DNA of 57,713 bases, from positions 1-57,713 of IMG/VR virus record IMGVR_UViG_3300027865_000010; one strand, written 5' to 3'. The translations under genes and the position numbers were made by a program. The notes beneath the pieces are model-generated. The model worked only from the letters and a program-made list of their open reading frames with translations, did not search any database and had not been told where the DNA came from. Shown here piece after piece: positions 23,396-29,617 of this stretch; the first letter of the stretch is position 1; each line of letters opens with the position of its first letter. The stretch comes from a virus.

Positions 23396-23986
23396 ATGGA
23401 CGTAGTGATTGCTGACGGATTCTGGAAGGGCTTCAAGCGTATCTGCCGGCCATGGTATCACCCGGCAAACCTGTGGTACAGCTTCAAGTGCTGGGCATGG
23501 AAGCGCCACACCACGATCAAGCCACGGTACCTGTCGCACACCTGGCATGACCGCTGCGTCATCTTGCCACACATGATGTTCGAGATACTGTCGCAGTTCA
23601 TCGAAGGAGAGTGCGGCCCTGATGGCCACGTAGAGTGGTACGGCGAGAATGCGCACATGATCACTGTGGCCGGCGAAGAGAAGTACGTCCGCGACGAGAT
23701 GCAGGAGCTCTATGACTGGTGGCACAAGAAGTACAACAAGAGGTACGAGGAGCTCGCTGAGTACATCCACGAAGAACGAGAGAAGCTCGACCTGATTAGC
23801 CACTTTCAGGACATACCCGATAGGCCCGGGATATGCCAGTGGAAACCGACGTATGGCATACCCGAAGACGCGCAGCGCGCTAAGGAGCTGTCAGAGTGGT
23901 ACAGCTTCTATGACATAGCCGTGGAGAACTCGCTGAAGCGACACATGCACAGGCTTGTTGCCATTTACCGGTCCATGTGGACATGA
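23396..23986 (+). CDS. Conserved phage hypothetical protein
   Basis: 196 residues rich in Trp, His and Tyr: KPRYLSHTWHDRCVILPHMMFEILSQFIEGE is similar to a phage family I have met as unknown. AAAGAGGAGTAAACC precedes the ATG. The stop overlaps the start of the next gene. Confidence 0.8.
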   Translation: MDVVIADGFWKGFKRICRPWYHPANLWYSFKCWAWKRHTTIKPRYLSHTWHDRCVILPHMMFEILSQFIEGECGPDGHVEWYGENAHMITVAGEEKYVRDEMQELYDWWHKKYNKRYEELAEYIHEEREKLDLISHFQDIPDRPGICQWKPTYGIPEDAQRAKELSEWYSFYDIAVENSLKRHMHRLVAIYRSMWT

Positions 23987-24192
23987 TCTCGCTCAAAGCC
24001 ATTGACCTGAGCAAAGGCCATGACCACGAACATCCAGACATCAAACTCAGCGCGCCGTACCTGATTAAGTGGTGCAATCGCTGGTCTGCGGGCCACTTCA
24101 ACCGTGTGTCGCAGGCATCACCGCCTTTACGTAACCTAAGGAGAGTGAGGATTCGAGATGAGAGAGGAACTGGAGCAGCAACTGTTCACTAA
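23983..24192 (+). CDS. Small hypothetical with RRVRIR tail motif
   Basis: 69 residues from ATG 23983 overlapping the previous stop. The first half looks folded (LIKWCNRWSAGHFNRVSQ); near the end LRRVRIRDER repeats the tail motif found in six other proteins. The bases encoding it also supply the ribosome site of the next gene, so part of this resemblance could be coincidence. Overlaps the 24158 gene by 35 bases. Confidence 0.55.
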   Translation: MISLKAIDLSKGHDHEHPDIKLSAPYLIKWCNRWSAGHFNRVSQASPPLRNLRRVRIRDERGTGAATVH

Positions 24193-24586
24193 GTACCCGG
24201 GGCTCTTCCGCGACCGCCACGGCGATACGCAACAAACGCGTATGGTGGACGGAGTTGGTTGCGGCGACGGGTGGTACGACCTGCTCGACAAGCTGTGCGC
24301 CGACATTACGGCGCAGCCTAACAGCGAGGACGTCGCGATCTTCCAGATTAAGGAGAAGTTCGGCGGCCTGCGCTTCTACGTTGGCGCCGCTAGCTCAGCA
24401 GTCCACGATCTAATATCGGCGGCCGAGGCGCAAGCATACAAGGTTTGCGAGGTCTGCGGCAGTGCTGATGACGTCAAGGCATGCGGGCCGCGATGGCTTA
24501 AATCGCTTTGCCCTGCTTGCCGCAAGGTACGCATTGCCGAGGTCGAGGCCCACCATCAACGACAGCAGCAAGGAACCAGCACTTGA
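24158..24586 (+). CDS. Conserved zinc-binding phage protein
   Basis: 142 residues. GVGCGDGWYDLLDKLC, FQIKEKFGGLRFYVG and CEVCGS...LCPAC form a pattern I know from many phages, function unknown; the C-terminal Cys pairs suggest a zinc ribbon. AAGGAGAGTGAGGATTCGAG precedes ATG. Coupled to the next gene by a TTGA overlap. Confidence 0.8.
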   Translation: MREELEQQLFTKYPGLFRDRHGDTQQTRMVDGVGCGDGWYDLLDKLCADITAQPNSEDVAIFQIKEKFGGLRFYVGAASSAVHDLISAAEAQAYKVCEVCGSADDVKACGPRWLKSLCPACRKVRIAEVEAHHQRQQQGTST

Positions 24587-24867
24587 AATTGCTCTTTTGT
24601 GATGCCTGCGGCGACATTGTCAAGCTGCGAAGCGAGACACGGACATGTAGCTGCAAGAAAAGCGGCGGGCATTACACCAACCACCTTGATGCTGTCTACT
24701 GGGGGCCAGCAATGCCCCTCGGTGTCGACAACATGAGCTTCGCCACAGCGCTGCATGAGCGCCCAACCGAAGGCAAGGGTTTTCGCTTTGCGGCCTTTGT
24801 AATCCCGAAACGATGCCCTACAATGATACAGCTCGAAGGCCCGGACGGTACACCCGTGGCCATCTGA
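24583..24867 (+). CDS. Small conserved protein with zinc ribbon
   Basis: 94 residues from TTG 24583, supported by overlap with the previous stop and AAGGA upstream. LLFCDACGDIVKL...CSCKKSGGHY followed by GPAMPLGVDNMSFATALHERP and FVIPKRCPT is a small conserved family in phages and actinobacteria as I recall. Function unknown. Confidence 0.75.
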   Translation: MKLLFCDACGDIVKLRSETRTCSCKKSGGHYTNHLDAVYWGPAMPLGVDNMSFATALHERPTEGKGFRFAAFVIPKRCPTMIQLEGPDGTPVAI

Positions 24868-24899
24868 GAGCTGACTGCAGCGTAGAACCGGCAGAAGCC

Positions 24900-24973
24900 G
24901 GCTCGGTAGGCAACTGGCAGACCACCTTGGCTTAGAACCAGGGATGCTGTGAGTTCGAATCTCACCTGAGCCA
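24900..24973 (+). tRNA. tRNA-Leu (TAG), short variable arm
   Basis: Acceptor GGCTCGG/CTGAGCC, anticodon stem CTTGG/CCAGG, loop CTTAGAA, T-loop TTCGAAT, A73. The variable region is only GATGCT, whereas bacterial Leu tRNAs normally carry a long arm. Confidence 0.9.
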
Positions 24974-24980
24974 TTCAGCA

Positions 24981-25063
24981 GGGCGATGTTCCCGACGGCA
25001 GACTGTAAATCTGTTGGCATTATGTCGGGCGGTCACCAAGAGGTGCGACTCCTCCATTTCCCA
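24981..25063 (+). tRNA. tRNA-Tyr-like (GTA), D-arm disrupted
   Basis: Anticodon stem GCAGA/TCTGT with loop CTGTAAA and a long variable region fit Tyr. The acceptor pairs six of seven (GGGCGAT/ATTTCCC). The D-arm lacks about nine bases after CCCGACGG; instead CCCGAC (24991-24996) can pair with GTCGGG (25024-25029) in the variable region. T-loop is TGCGACT instead of TTCGACT. Possibly a pseudo-tRNA. Confidence 0.55.
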
Positions 25064-25066
25064 TTG

Positions 25067-25140
25067 GGGCCGATAGCCCAATTGGCAGAGGCGCTAGGTC
25101 GAGGGCCTAGCCAGTGCGGGTTCGACTCCTGTTCGGCCTA
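25067..25140 (+). tRNA. tRNA-Leu (GAG) with C33, short variable arm
   Basis: Acceptor GGGCCGA/TCGGCCT (G1-T72 wobble), anticodon stem CTAGG/CCTAG, loop TCGAGGG: position 33 is C. Variable region CCAGT. T-loop TTCGACT. Confidence 0.82.
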
Positions 25141-25145
25141 CTCGA

Positions 25146-25219
25146 TGCCCAGTAGGCAAGTGGCAGACCACCTGGACTTAAAATCCGGGATGCTGTGGGT
25201 TCGAATCCCACCTGGGCCA
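25146..25219 (+). tRNA. tRNA-Leu (TAA), short variable arm
   Basis: Anticodon stem CTGGA/TCCGG, loop CTTAAAA, variable GATGCT, T-loop TTCGAAT, A73. First acceptor pair T1 against C72 is a mismatch; the rest pair. Confidence 0.9.
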
Positions 25220-25223
25220 CTAC

Positions 25224-25298
25224 GGTCCGGTGCGTCCAATTGGCAGAGCGGCCCGGCTCAAAACCGGGCGGTTGTAGGTTCGAATCCTACCCGGACTA
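25224..25298 (+). tRNA. tRNA-Leu (CAA), short variable arm
   Basis: Acceptor GGTCCGG/CCGGACT, anticodon stem CCCGG/CCGGG, loop CTCAAAA, variable CGGTT, T-loop TTCGAAT, A73. Confidence 0.9.
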
Positions 25299-25415
25299 TT
25301 GGGAATCCAGATCACGGGGCCGCTTGGGCTGGACGATGGCGTTGAGGAGCGGCGGTGTGTACCAGAGAGGGCTGAGAGCGCCACTTACCTACTTGAATGA
25401 CTAAAGGAGATGCTC
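25299..25415. other. Leader of the Clp N-domain gene
   Basis: No gene seen. Ends with a clear ribosome site AAAGGAG at 25403-25409, six bases before ATG 25416. Confidence 0.4.
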
Positions 25416-26129
25416 ATGTACGAGCGGTTCACAGATGATGCGAGGAGGTTGTTCCAGCGGGCCAACAAAGAGGCGCAGCGGTTCAATCACGAATACATCG
25501 GCACCGAGCACATCCTGCTTGGGCTGGTCAAAGGGGACGGCGAGGTCGCAGTCAACATACTGAAGAACCTCGACGTCGATCCGCGGAAAGTCCGGCTCGA
25601 GGTAGAGAAGCTTATGCATAGCGGGCCCGACATGGGCACCGTGGGCAAGCTACCGCAAACGCCCAGGGCTAAAAGGGTCATCGAGTACGCGCAAGGGGAG
25701 GCCCGAGTTACCGAGTTCAACTACGTGAGCACCGAGCAGGTCCTGATCGGCCTGCTGCGCGAGCAGGAAGGCGTCGCGGCCCAGGTGCTGACGGGCCTCG
25801 GGGTAACGCTCGAAGCCGTGCGTGCGCAGGTAGCAGTTGCACCCGATACGGATACGCCCAAGACTTGGGACGCAGAGCGCGGCGCGCTGCTTGCCCATCA
25901 GGCGGCAACAGATGCGCGTATTCGCGCGATGACGGCCCAGTTCAATCGGCTGCTGGAGCTCGTAAAGATCCCGAATCCCGCACGAGACATCGCCAATGAG
26001 GCCAATGAGCTGCTTGCAGCCAAGGATCGCAGGATCGAACAGCTGGAGCGACAGCTGGAGCAGCAGCTGGCGGAGCAGGAGCAAGCTTGGGCCGCGGCGC
26101 ACCAATCTGCCGGGGAGGCCGATGAATGA
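25416..26129 (+). CDS. Stand-alone Clp N-domain (ClpC-like) protein
   Basis: 237 residues. Two Clp repeats: MYERFTDDARRLFQRANKEA...YIGTEHILLGLVKG and RVIEYAQGEA...YVSTEQVLIGLLREQEG, as in ClpC N-domains. No AAA+ ATPase part follows, only a coiled coil (LERQLEQQLAEQEQ). In ClpC this domain binds adaptors, phospho-arginine and substrates, so a solo copy could compete for or redirect host Clp protease partners. ATG 25416 fits the ribosome site better than ATG 25410. Confidence 0.88.
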   Translation: MYERFTDDARRLFQRANKEAQRFNHEYIGTEHILLGLVKGDGEVAVNILKNLDVDPRKVRLEVEKLMHSGPDMGTVGKLPQTPRAKRVIEYAQGEARVTEFNYVSTEQVLIGLLREQEGVAAQVLTGLGVTLEAVRAQVAVAPDTDTPKTWDAERGALLAHQAATDARIRAMTAQFNRLLELVKIPNPARDIANEANELLAAKDRRIEQLERQLEQQLAEQEQAWAAAHQSAGEADE

Positions 26130-26371
26130 CACGCATCTGGAACAAGCGGACGCCGCTATGGATGCGGATCTGGGTCTGGTGGCAGTTCTTGCGGCAGCCC
26201 AAAGACGAGTTCAACTGGCGGTACAATTTGGATCCCGTCGTAATGGCGCACATGTGCAGGTGCGAGTGTGGTCGATACACGGCTGAACTGCTCAGGCGGC
26301 GGCGACGCGCGCACAACGACGATATTGAGCGCCAGGCCAAGGAGATGGACAAGCAATGCTTTTCGCCATAA
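26126..26371 (+). CDS. Small Trp/Arg-rich protein with CxCxC
   Basis: 81 residues, ATGA overlap with the Clp N-domain gene. Trp-rich N-terminus (LWMRIWVWWQF) and central HMCRCECGRY cysteine set, then an Arg-rich helix. Unknown function; translated as part of the 25416-27138 operon. Confidence 0.65.
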   Translation: MTRIWNKRTPLWMRIWVWWQFLRQPKDEFNWRYNLDPVVMAHMCRCECGRYTAELLRRRRRAHNDDIERQAKEMDKQCFSP

Positions 26372-26691
26372 AGCAGGCAATCGCTAACCGTCGTCGCCGC
26401 GAAGCGCTAGTCAAGCAAACCTGCGAGGTTGCACGGCTTACCGCTGCTCTCGAGACCTTGCGTGCCAACTACGAGGCAGACAACCGCAAGCATCAGAGCC
26501 AGATCACAGCGCTACAGGCGTTGTATCGACGGGAACGTGCCGCCCACCTCAGGGACATGTTTGATGACCCTACGCCGGAGACCGCGGCGAACGTCCGGAG
26601 AGAAACAGAGCAACGGCTGAACGTAGCCATGCTCACCCTTCCAGAGCTAAAAAAGGAGAGCGACCGTGGCATTGCAGCAGACGAAAGCTGA
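26356..26691 (+). CDS. Small coiled-coil protein
   Basis: 111 residues; hydrophobic start (MLFAIKQAIANRRR) then a long amphipathic helix. Overlaps both neighbours by short stretches. No family recognised. Confidence 0.65.
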   Translation: MLFAIKQAIANRRRREALVKQTCEVARLTAALETLRANYEADNRKHQSQITALQALYRRERAAHLRDMFDDPTPETAANVRRETEQRLNVAMLTLPELKKESDRGIAADES

Positions 26692-26899
26692 CAAGGAGAA
26701 GGCCAGGAAGGCCTACAAGCACGAGTGGAAGCGCAGAAACAGGGGCCTGGGCCCGGGCGGCAACGCTACGCCTGGTAGCGTCAAGGTGGCGTCCTGCCAG
26801 GCGAGCAGCTTGGACAGGTACATGGCCAACAGAAACCGGAGCTACAAGCACCCCGGGTACGAAGCGTGGCGACTTGGCCACAGTACGGAGATGCGATGA
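26666..26899 (+). CDS. Small basic protein
   Basis: 77 residues from GTG 26666, supported by AAAAAAGGAGAGCGACC. Lys/Arg-rich with Gly/Asn, likely nucleic-acid binding. Overlaps the next gene by four bases. Confidence 0.65.
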   Translation: MALQQTKADKEKARKAYKHEWKRRNRGLGPGGNATPGSVKVASCQASSLDRYMANRNRSYKHPGYEAWRLGHSTEMR

Positions 26900-27138
26900 A
26901 CAGCGTATGGACAGACCGCGCCATTACGGCGCTAGTCGGCTTCGCTGGCGGCGTCATCGGTATCCTGGTGGTACTGGTGTTATCGCTGCTGTGCGGGTTC
27001 GTCGGCTGGGTGAACCCGAATACCGAAGAGAGTTTTATCCAGTGCGTTGCTTACGGAGCGGCTGGATGGGCCGTAGTCCTTTCGGGTGTTATCGGCACAG
27101 CGCTGGCAATCTTCAAGTTGCCCAACGGGCCTGTATGA
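26896..27138 (+). CDS. Small membrane protein, two helices
   Basis: 80 residues with two clear membrane helices (VGFAGGVIGILVVLVLSLLCG and AAGWAVVLSGVIGTALAIF). Last gene of the operon that begins with the Clp N-domain protein; tRNA-Gln follows eight bases later. Confidence 0.7.
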   Translation: MNSVWTDRAITALVGFAGGVIGILVVLVLSLLCGFVGWVNPNTEESFIQCVAYGAAGWAVVLSGVIGTALAIFKLPNGPV

Positions 27139-27145
27139 ACAACGG

Positions 27146-27218
27146 TACCCGGTAGCTCAATTGGCAGAGCGCAGGGTTTTGGTCCCTGAGGTTCCAAGTT
27201 CAAGTCTTGGCCGGGTTG
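27146..27218 (+). tRNA. tRNA-Gln (TTG)
   Basis: Anticodon stem CAGGG/CCCTG, loop TTTTGGT; D-arm GCTCAATTGGCAGAGC; T-loop TTCAAGT. First acceptor pair T1 against T72 is a mismatch. Confidence 0.9.
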
Positions 27219-27219
27219 T

Positions 27220-27291
27220 GGGCTATGAGTGTGATGGATCGCACGGCAGATTACGGATCTGCAAGAAGGGGTTCGACTCCTCTATGGCTCG
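27220..27291 (+). tRNA. tRNA-Arg (ACG)
   Basis: Acceptor GGGCTAT/ATGGCTC, D-arm GTGTGATGGATCGCAC, anticodon stem GCAGA/TCTGC, loop TTACGGA, T-loop TTCGACT. One base separates it from tRNA-Gln. A34 would need inosine editing by the host deaminase. Confidence 0.88.
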
Positions 27292-27311
27292 CTTAATTTC
27301 TTGCTCTTTTC

Positions 27312-27335
27312 TTCGTACCCTAAACATGCTATGCT
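27312..27335 (+). promoter_or_regulatory. Extended -10 promoter candidate
   Basis: AAACATGCTATGCTTGGGG ahead of the HNH gene; TG-C-TATGCT looks like an extended -10. Nearly the same string (AAACATGCTATGGTTAG) lies near 19745. No good -35 seen. Confidence 0.4.
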
Positions 27336-27353
27336 TGGGGTAAGGAGCAAAGT

Positions 27354-27941
27354 ATGCAAGAACAGATACTAGCGCTGCGCGCAAAGGGGTGGTCCTATAA
27401 CCGCATCACCGCAGAGCTCGGATGCTCTAAAGGCACAGTTGCATATCATTGCGGCAAGGGACAGAAAGCCAAAGCGCAGCGCCGCCAGCAGCATTACCGC
27501 CGTAATGACGTCCTGCTCAAGAAGTGCGACAACTTCAAGAACCGACCCGCAAAGCGTCAGCATGTACCCGAAGCCAAAACAACTGACAGCCAACGCCTGC
27601 ATAACAAGCGTAGGGACTTTCAACGTAAACGTGTCAACGGTAATCGCTACGGTAAGCGCGGCAGCTATACGCTCACAGCAGCCACTGTTCGTGAAAAATA
27701 CGGGGAGACGACTACCTGTTATTTGACCGGACGCCCTATCGACCTGTCGCAACCAAAAACGTACCATTTTGACCACATCGTACCGCGAGCGGATGGCGGT
27801 AGCTGTGAGGCAGATAATCTCGGTATCGCTTGCAGCGCAGCAAACAAGGCCAAAGCAGACATGTCTGTCGACGCATTCTTGCAGCTGTGTAAAGAAGTGC
27901 TAGAGCACCACGGCTATGTCGTGGATGAAAAGGTGCGGTAG
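27354..27941 (+). CDS. HNH homing-type endonuclease with N-terminal HTH
   Basis: 195 residues. The N-terminus (ILALRAKGWSYNRITAELGCSKGTVAYH) is a helix-turn-helix for DNA recognition; the C-terminus has CYLTGRPIDL...YHFDHIVPRADGG...NLGIACSAANKAK, the HNH core. A free-standing homing endonuclease whose 3' end overlaps the tRNA-Phe gene by ten bases, suggesting insertion next to or into the tRNA array. Confidence 0.9.
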   Translation: MQEQILALRAKGWSYNRITAELGCSKGTVAYHCGKGQKAKAQRRQQHYRRNDVLLKKCDNFKNRPAKRQHVPEAKTTDSQRLHNKRRDFQRKRVNGNRYGKRGSYTLTAATVREKYGETTTCYLTGRPIDLSQPKTYHFDHIVPRADGGSCEADNLGIACSAANKAKADMSVDAFLQLCKEVLEHHGYVVDEKVR

Positions 27942-28004
27942 CTCAGCAGGTAGAGCACTGGATTGAAAATCCAGGTGTCGGCGGTTCAACTCCACCCCGT
28001 ACCA
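27932..28004 (+). tRNA. tRNA-Phe (GAA)
   Basis: Acceptor GGTGCGG/CCGTACC, anticodon stem CTGGA/TCCAG, loop TTGAAAA, T-loop TTCAACT with one C-A mismatch in the T-stem. Its first ten bases are also the end of the HNH gene. Confidence 0.9.
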
Positions 28005-28013
28005 CTCTAGGAT

Positions 28014-28086
28014 AGGCGAGTAGCTCAGCTGGCAGAGCTTCCGGCTTACATCCGGACGGTCGTGGGTTCAAGTCCCTCCTCGCCTA
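28014..28086 (+). tRNA. tRNA-Val (TAC)
   Basis: Acceptor AGGCGAG/CTCGCCT, anticodon stem TCCGG/CCGGA, loop CTTACAT, T-loop TTCAAGT with one T-T mismatch in the T-stem. Confidence 0.92.
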
Positions 28087-28087
28087 C

Positions 28088-28208
28088 TGGCGTGCGAAGC
28101 AACCATAGGCGTCGTTCATCCGTGACGCCAACAACGGATGCCGAGAACTTCGCACGCCAACAAAAGGCGTGTCGGTCGGGTTCGAGATTACTCACTGATC
28201 GACACGCC
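28088..28208 (+). ncRNA. Structured spacer RNA: pseudoknot plus 12-bp hairpin
   Basis: A 12-bp stem TGGCGTGCGAAG (28088-28099)/CTTCGCACGCCA (28148-28159) encloses an H-type pseudoknot: GGCGTC (28108)/GACGCC (28124) and loop ATCCGT (28118) with ACGGAT (28134). Next, a second 12-bp stem GGCGTGTCGGTC (28166)/GATCGACACGCC (28197) closes a 19-base loop with TTCGA. It fills the gap between tRNA-Val and tRNA-Ser. No known family recognised. Confidence 0.6.
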
Positions 28209-28211
28209 GAC

Positions 28212-28296
28212 GGAACGGTGGCCGAGTCTGGCTAAAGGCCCTTGTCTTGAAAACAAGTTGACGAAAGTCACGTAGGTTCAAATCCTACCCGTTCCG
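28212..28296 (+). tRNA. tRNA-Ser (TGA)
   Basis: Acceptor GGAACGG/CCGTTCC, D-arm GGCCGAGTCTGGCTAAAGGCC, anticodon stem CTTGT/ACAAG, loop CTTGAAA, proper long variable arm (TTGACGAAAGTCAC), T-loop TTCAAAT. Shows that class II arms are kept for Ser in this genome. Confidence 0.93.
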
Positions 28297-28357
28297 CTCG
28301 AATAAAGCTCTTGCGTCGCGTCAAGCTGCAACAGGAACTCAGTGACAAGGAGAAAGA

Positions 28358-28762
28358 ATGAGCAAGGTTCTAATGACCGGCACGGATATTGCGGCGCTGC
28401 TCACGCTCTCTATCAAGTCAGACACGGCGCTAAAAGCAATCGCCGTGGCGGAGGAGTGGATAGAGGCCGCAGAAGAAGAGATCAGTACGCTGCGTGCCAC
28501 ATTTCCGTTCAAGACCGCGGACAAACATGTCATCTCCAGCCTACCGTACAAGTTCTGGACGATAGAGACCGGCCGGGTTGTCGAGCGCTGTGCGCACGCG
28601 ATTACCGAGCACGGTCTTAGAATAACCGTGGAACGGTATGCCGGACTGCGGCATGAGTTGGTATGCTTCCGCGACGTGTTCAGTACATCGGCGGCTGTTG
28701 TGGCAGAGCTCGAGATACGGAAGCAGGCCTGGACCGAGTACCCCGCAAAGGTTACTGTGTAA
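28358..28762 (+). CDS. Hypothetical protein (134 aa)
   Basis: ATG after AAGGAGAAAGA. Helical, acidic in the middle, no motif I recognise. Sits between tRNA-Ser and the HNH fragment. Confidence 0.72.
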   Translation: MSKVLMTGTDIAALLTLSIKSDTALKAIAVAEEWIEAAEEEISTLRATFPFKTADKHVISSLPYKFWTIETGRVVERCAHAITEHGLRITVERYAGLRHELVCFRDVFSTSAAVVAELEIRKQAWTEYPAKVTV

Positions 28763-28769
28763 TGAGTGT

Positions 28770-28800
28770 GCGGGTGTAGTGTAGACGGCAATGCATGCTG
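28770..28800 (+). other. Orphan 5' half of a tRNA
   Basis: Acceptor-like GCGGGTG, T8, D-arm GTGT-AGACGGCA-ATGC with A14, G18, G19 and A21 all present, then TGCTG. No matching 3' half (CACCCGC) is nearby. The HNH frame starts inside it, so the tRNA was probably interrupted or replaced by the nuclease gene. Confidence 0.45.
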
Positions 28801-29001
28801 TGCAGACGGAAGCAATGGCAGGGCAAGCCTATACCGCTCGTATTGGACCATATCGACGGGCGTGCAAACAATTCGTCACTCAGCAACTTACGACTAATCT
28901 GTAACAACTGCGACGCGTTGCTGCCAACCTATAAAGGCAGGAATCGCGGCAATGGGCGGCACAGCCGCCGTCAGCGGTACGCTGCTGGCAAAAGTTACTA
29001 G
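28795..29001 (+). CDS. Small HNH endonuclease
   Basis: 68 residues: MLCRRKQWQGKPIPLVLDHIDGRANNSSLSNLR then LICNNCDALLPTYKG, a clear HNH core. The family normally starts with a CxxC; here the first Cys (CMLC) lies one codon upstream of the ATG, behind a stop codon, so the N-terminus is clipped. Ends exactly at the first base of tRNA-Thr. Likely a homing endonuclease that invaded the tRNA array. Confidence 0.8.
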   Translation: MLCRRKQWQGKPIPLVLDHIDGRANNSSLSNLRLICNNCDALLPTYKGRNRGNGRHSRRQRYAAGKSY

Positions 29002-29073
29002 CCGCCGAGCCCGACTTAGTGAGGGAGTCGATTTGTAATTGACCAGTAGATGGTGCAAATCCATCCGGCGGCC
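29001..29073 (+). tRNA. tRNA-Thr (TGT)
   Basis: Acceptor GCCGCCG/CGGCGGC, anticodon stem GTCGA/TTGAC, loop TTTGTAA. T-loop is TGCAAAT, lacking the usual T55, and the discriminator is C rather than A. Both are odd for Thr. Confidence 0.8.
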
Positions 29074-29225
29074 CTGTCTCTTGTGTCAAGCTTTGGCGTT
29101 CGCTATGACCACAAGCAGGAACCCGCTCCTCGCTAATATACGCGCTATGTCCAAACCAGCGCGATAGGGGCTATGGCTCTGTGGCTGCGGGAGAGCGCCA
29201 TTTCACACACACAAAGGAAATCGTG
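29074..29225. other. Leader region after tRNA-Thr
   Basis: No gene supported. TTGTGT (about 29088), a 17-base gap and TATGAC form a possible promoter; an AT-rich CTAATATACG follows. ACAAAGGAAATCGTG gives the ribosome site for the 29226 gene. Confidence 0.35.
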
Positions 29226-29453
29226 ATGCCAAGAAGCATGGTTTGGGGCTGGGCCTGCATAGTGGCCTGCTTCGTCGACTCGATATGGGCTAACTGTCAT
29301 TTGCTGGATCTGTTTGAAGGCGGCGAAGAGGCGCCCCGGCAGCCACGACGCGTCCGCCTCAAGGATGAGAAGGGGCCATCCACGGTTCCTGTGGACACAC
29401 CCAGCACGGACGCGACAGTGGACACATACGTTGAACCGGAGATACCGTTTTGA
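29226..29453 (+). CDS. Small membrane-anchored protein with RRVRLK motif
   Basis: 75 residues. N-terminal hydrophobic segment (MVWGWACIVACFVDSIW) that could be a membrane anchor or signal, then QPRRVRLKDE (residues 39-48) and a Pro/Thr/Glu-rich tail. The basic motif is the same tail motif as in other small proteins here, though internal in this one. Confidence 0.65.
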   Translation: MPRSMVWGWACIVACFVDSIWANCHLLDLFEGGEEAPRQPRRVRLKDEKGPSTVPVDTPSTDATVDTYVEPEIPF

Positions 29454-29491
29454 GACGACTCGTCAGACACCAAAAACCACGGAGAAAACCG

Positions 29492-29617
29492 ATGAGTGAT
29501 CCTGTTGATACCGGTTGTTGCGTCATGGTCATCATTGCCGGCGGGCTTGTTGTCGGGCTGTGCTCCGGCATCATCGCCGTGCTTTTTGCCTCGGCTTGGA
29601 ACCTCATAGCCGGCTAA
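29492..29617 (+). CDS. Small membrane protein (41 aa)
   Basis: ATG 29492 after ACGGAGAAAACCG. A single long membrane helix (CVMVIIAGGLVVGLCSGIIA and on). It ends one base from the convergent terminase stop. Could be a holin-like or accessory envelope protein; not determinable. Confidence 0.6.
   Translation: MSDPVDTGCCVMVIIAGGLVVGLCSGIIAVLFASAWNLIAG

Noticed and set aside
24986-25345. 119-codon frame across four Leu/Tyr tRNA genes
   Set aside because: Covers tRNA genes; the apparent protein is translation of tRNA sequence.
28770-29001. Group I intron carrying the HNH gene
   Set aside because: The HNH gene starts in a tRNA 5' half, but no 3' exon with a CACCCGC acceptor end follows and I see no group I core elements.
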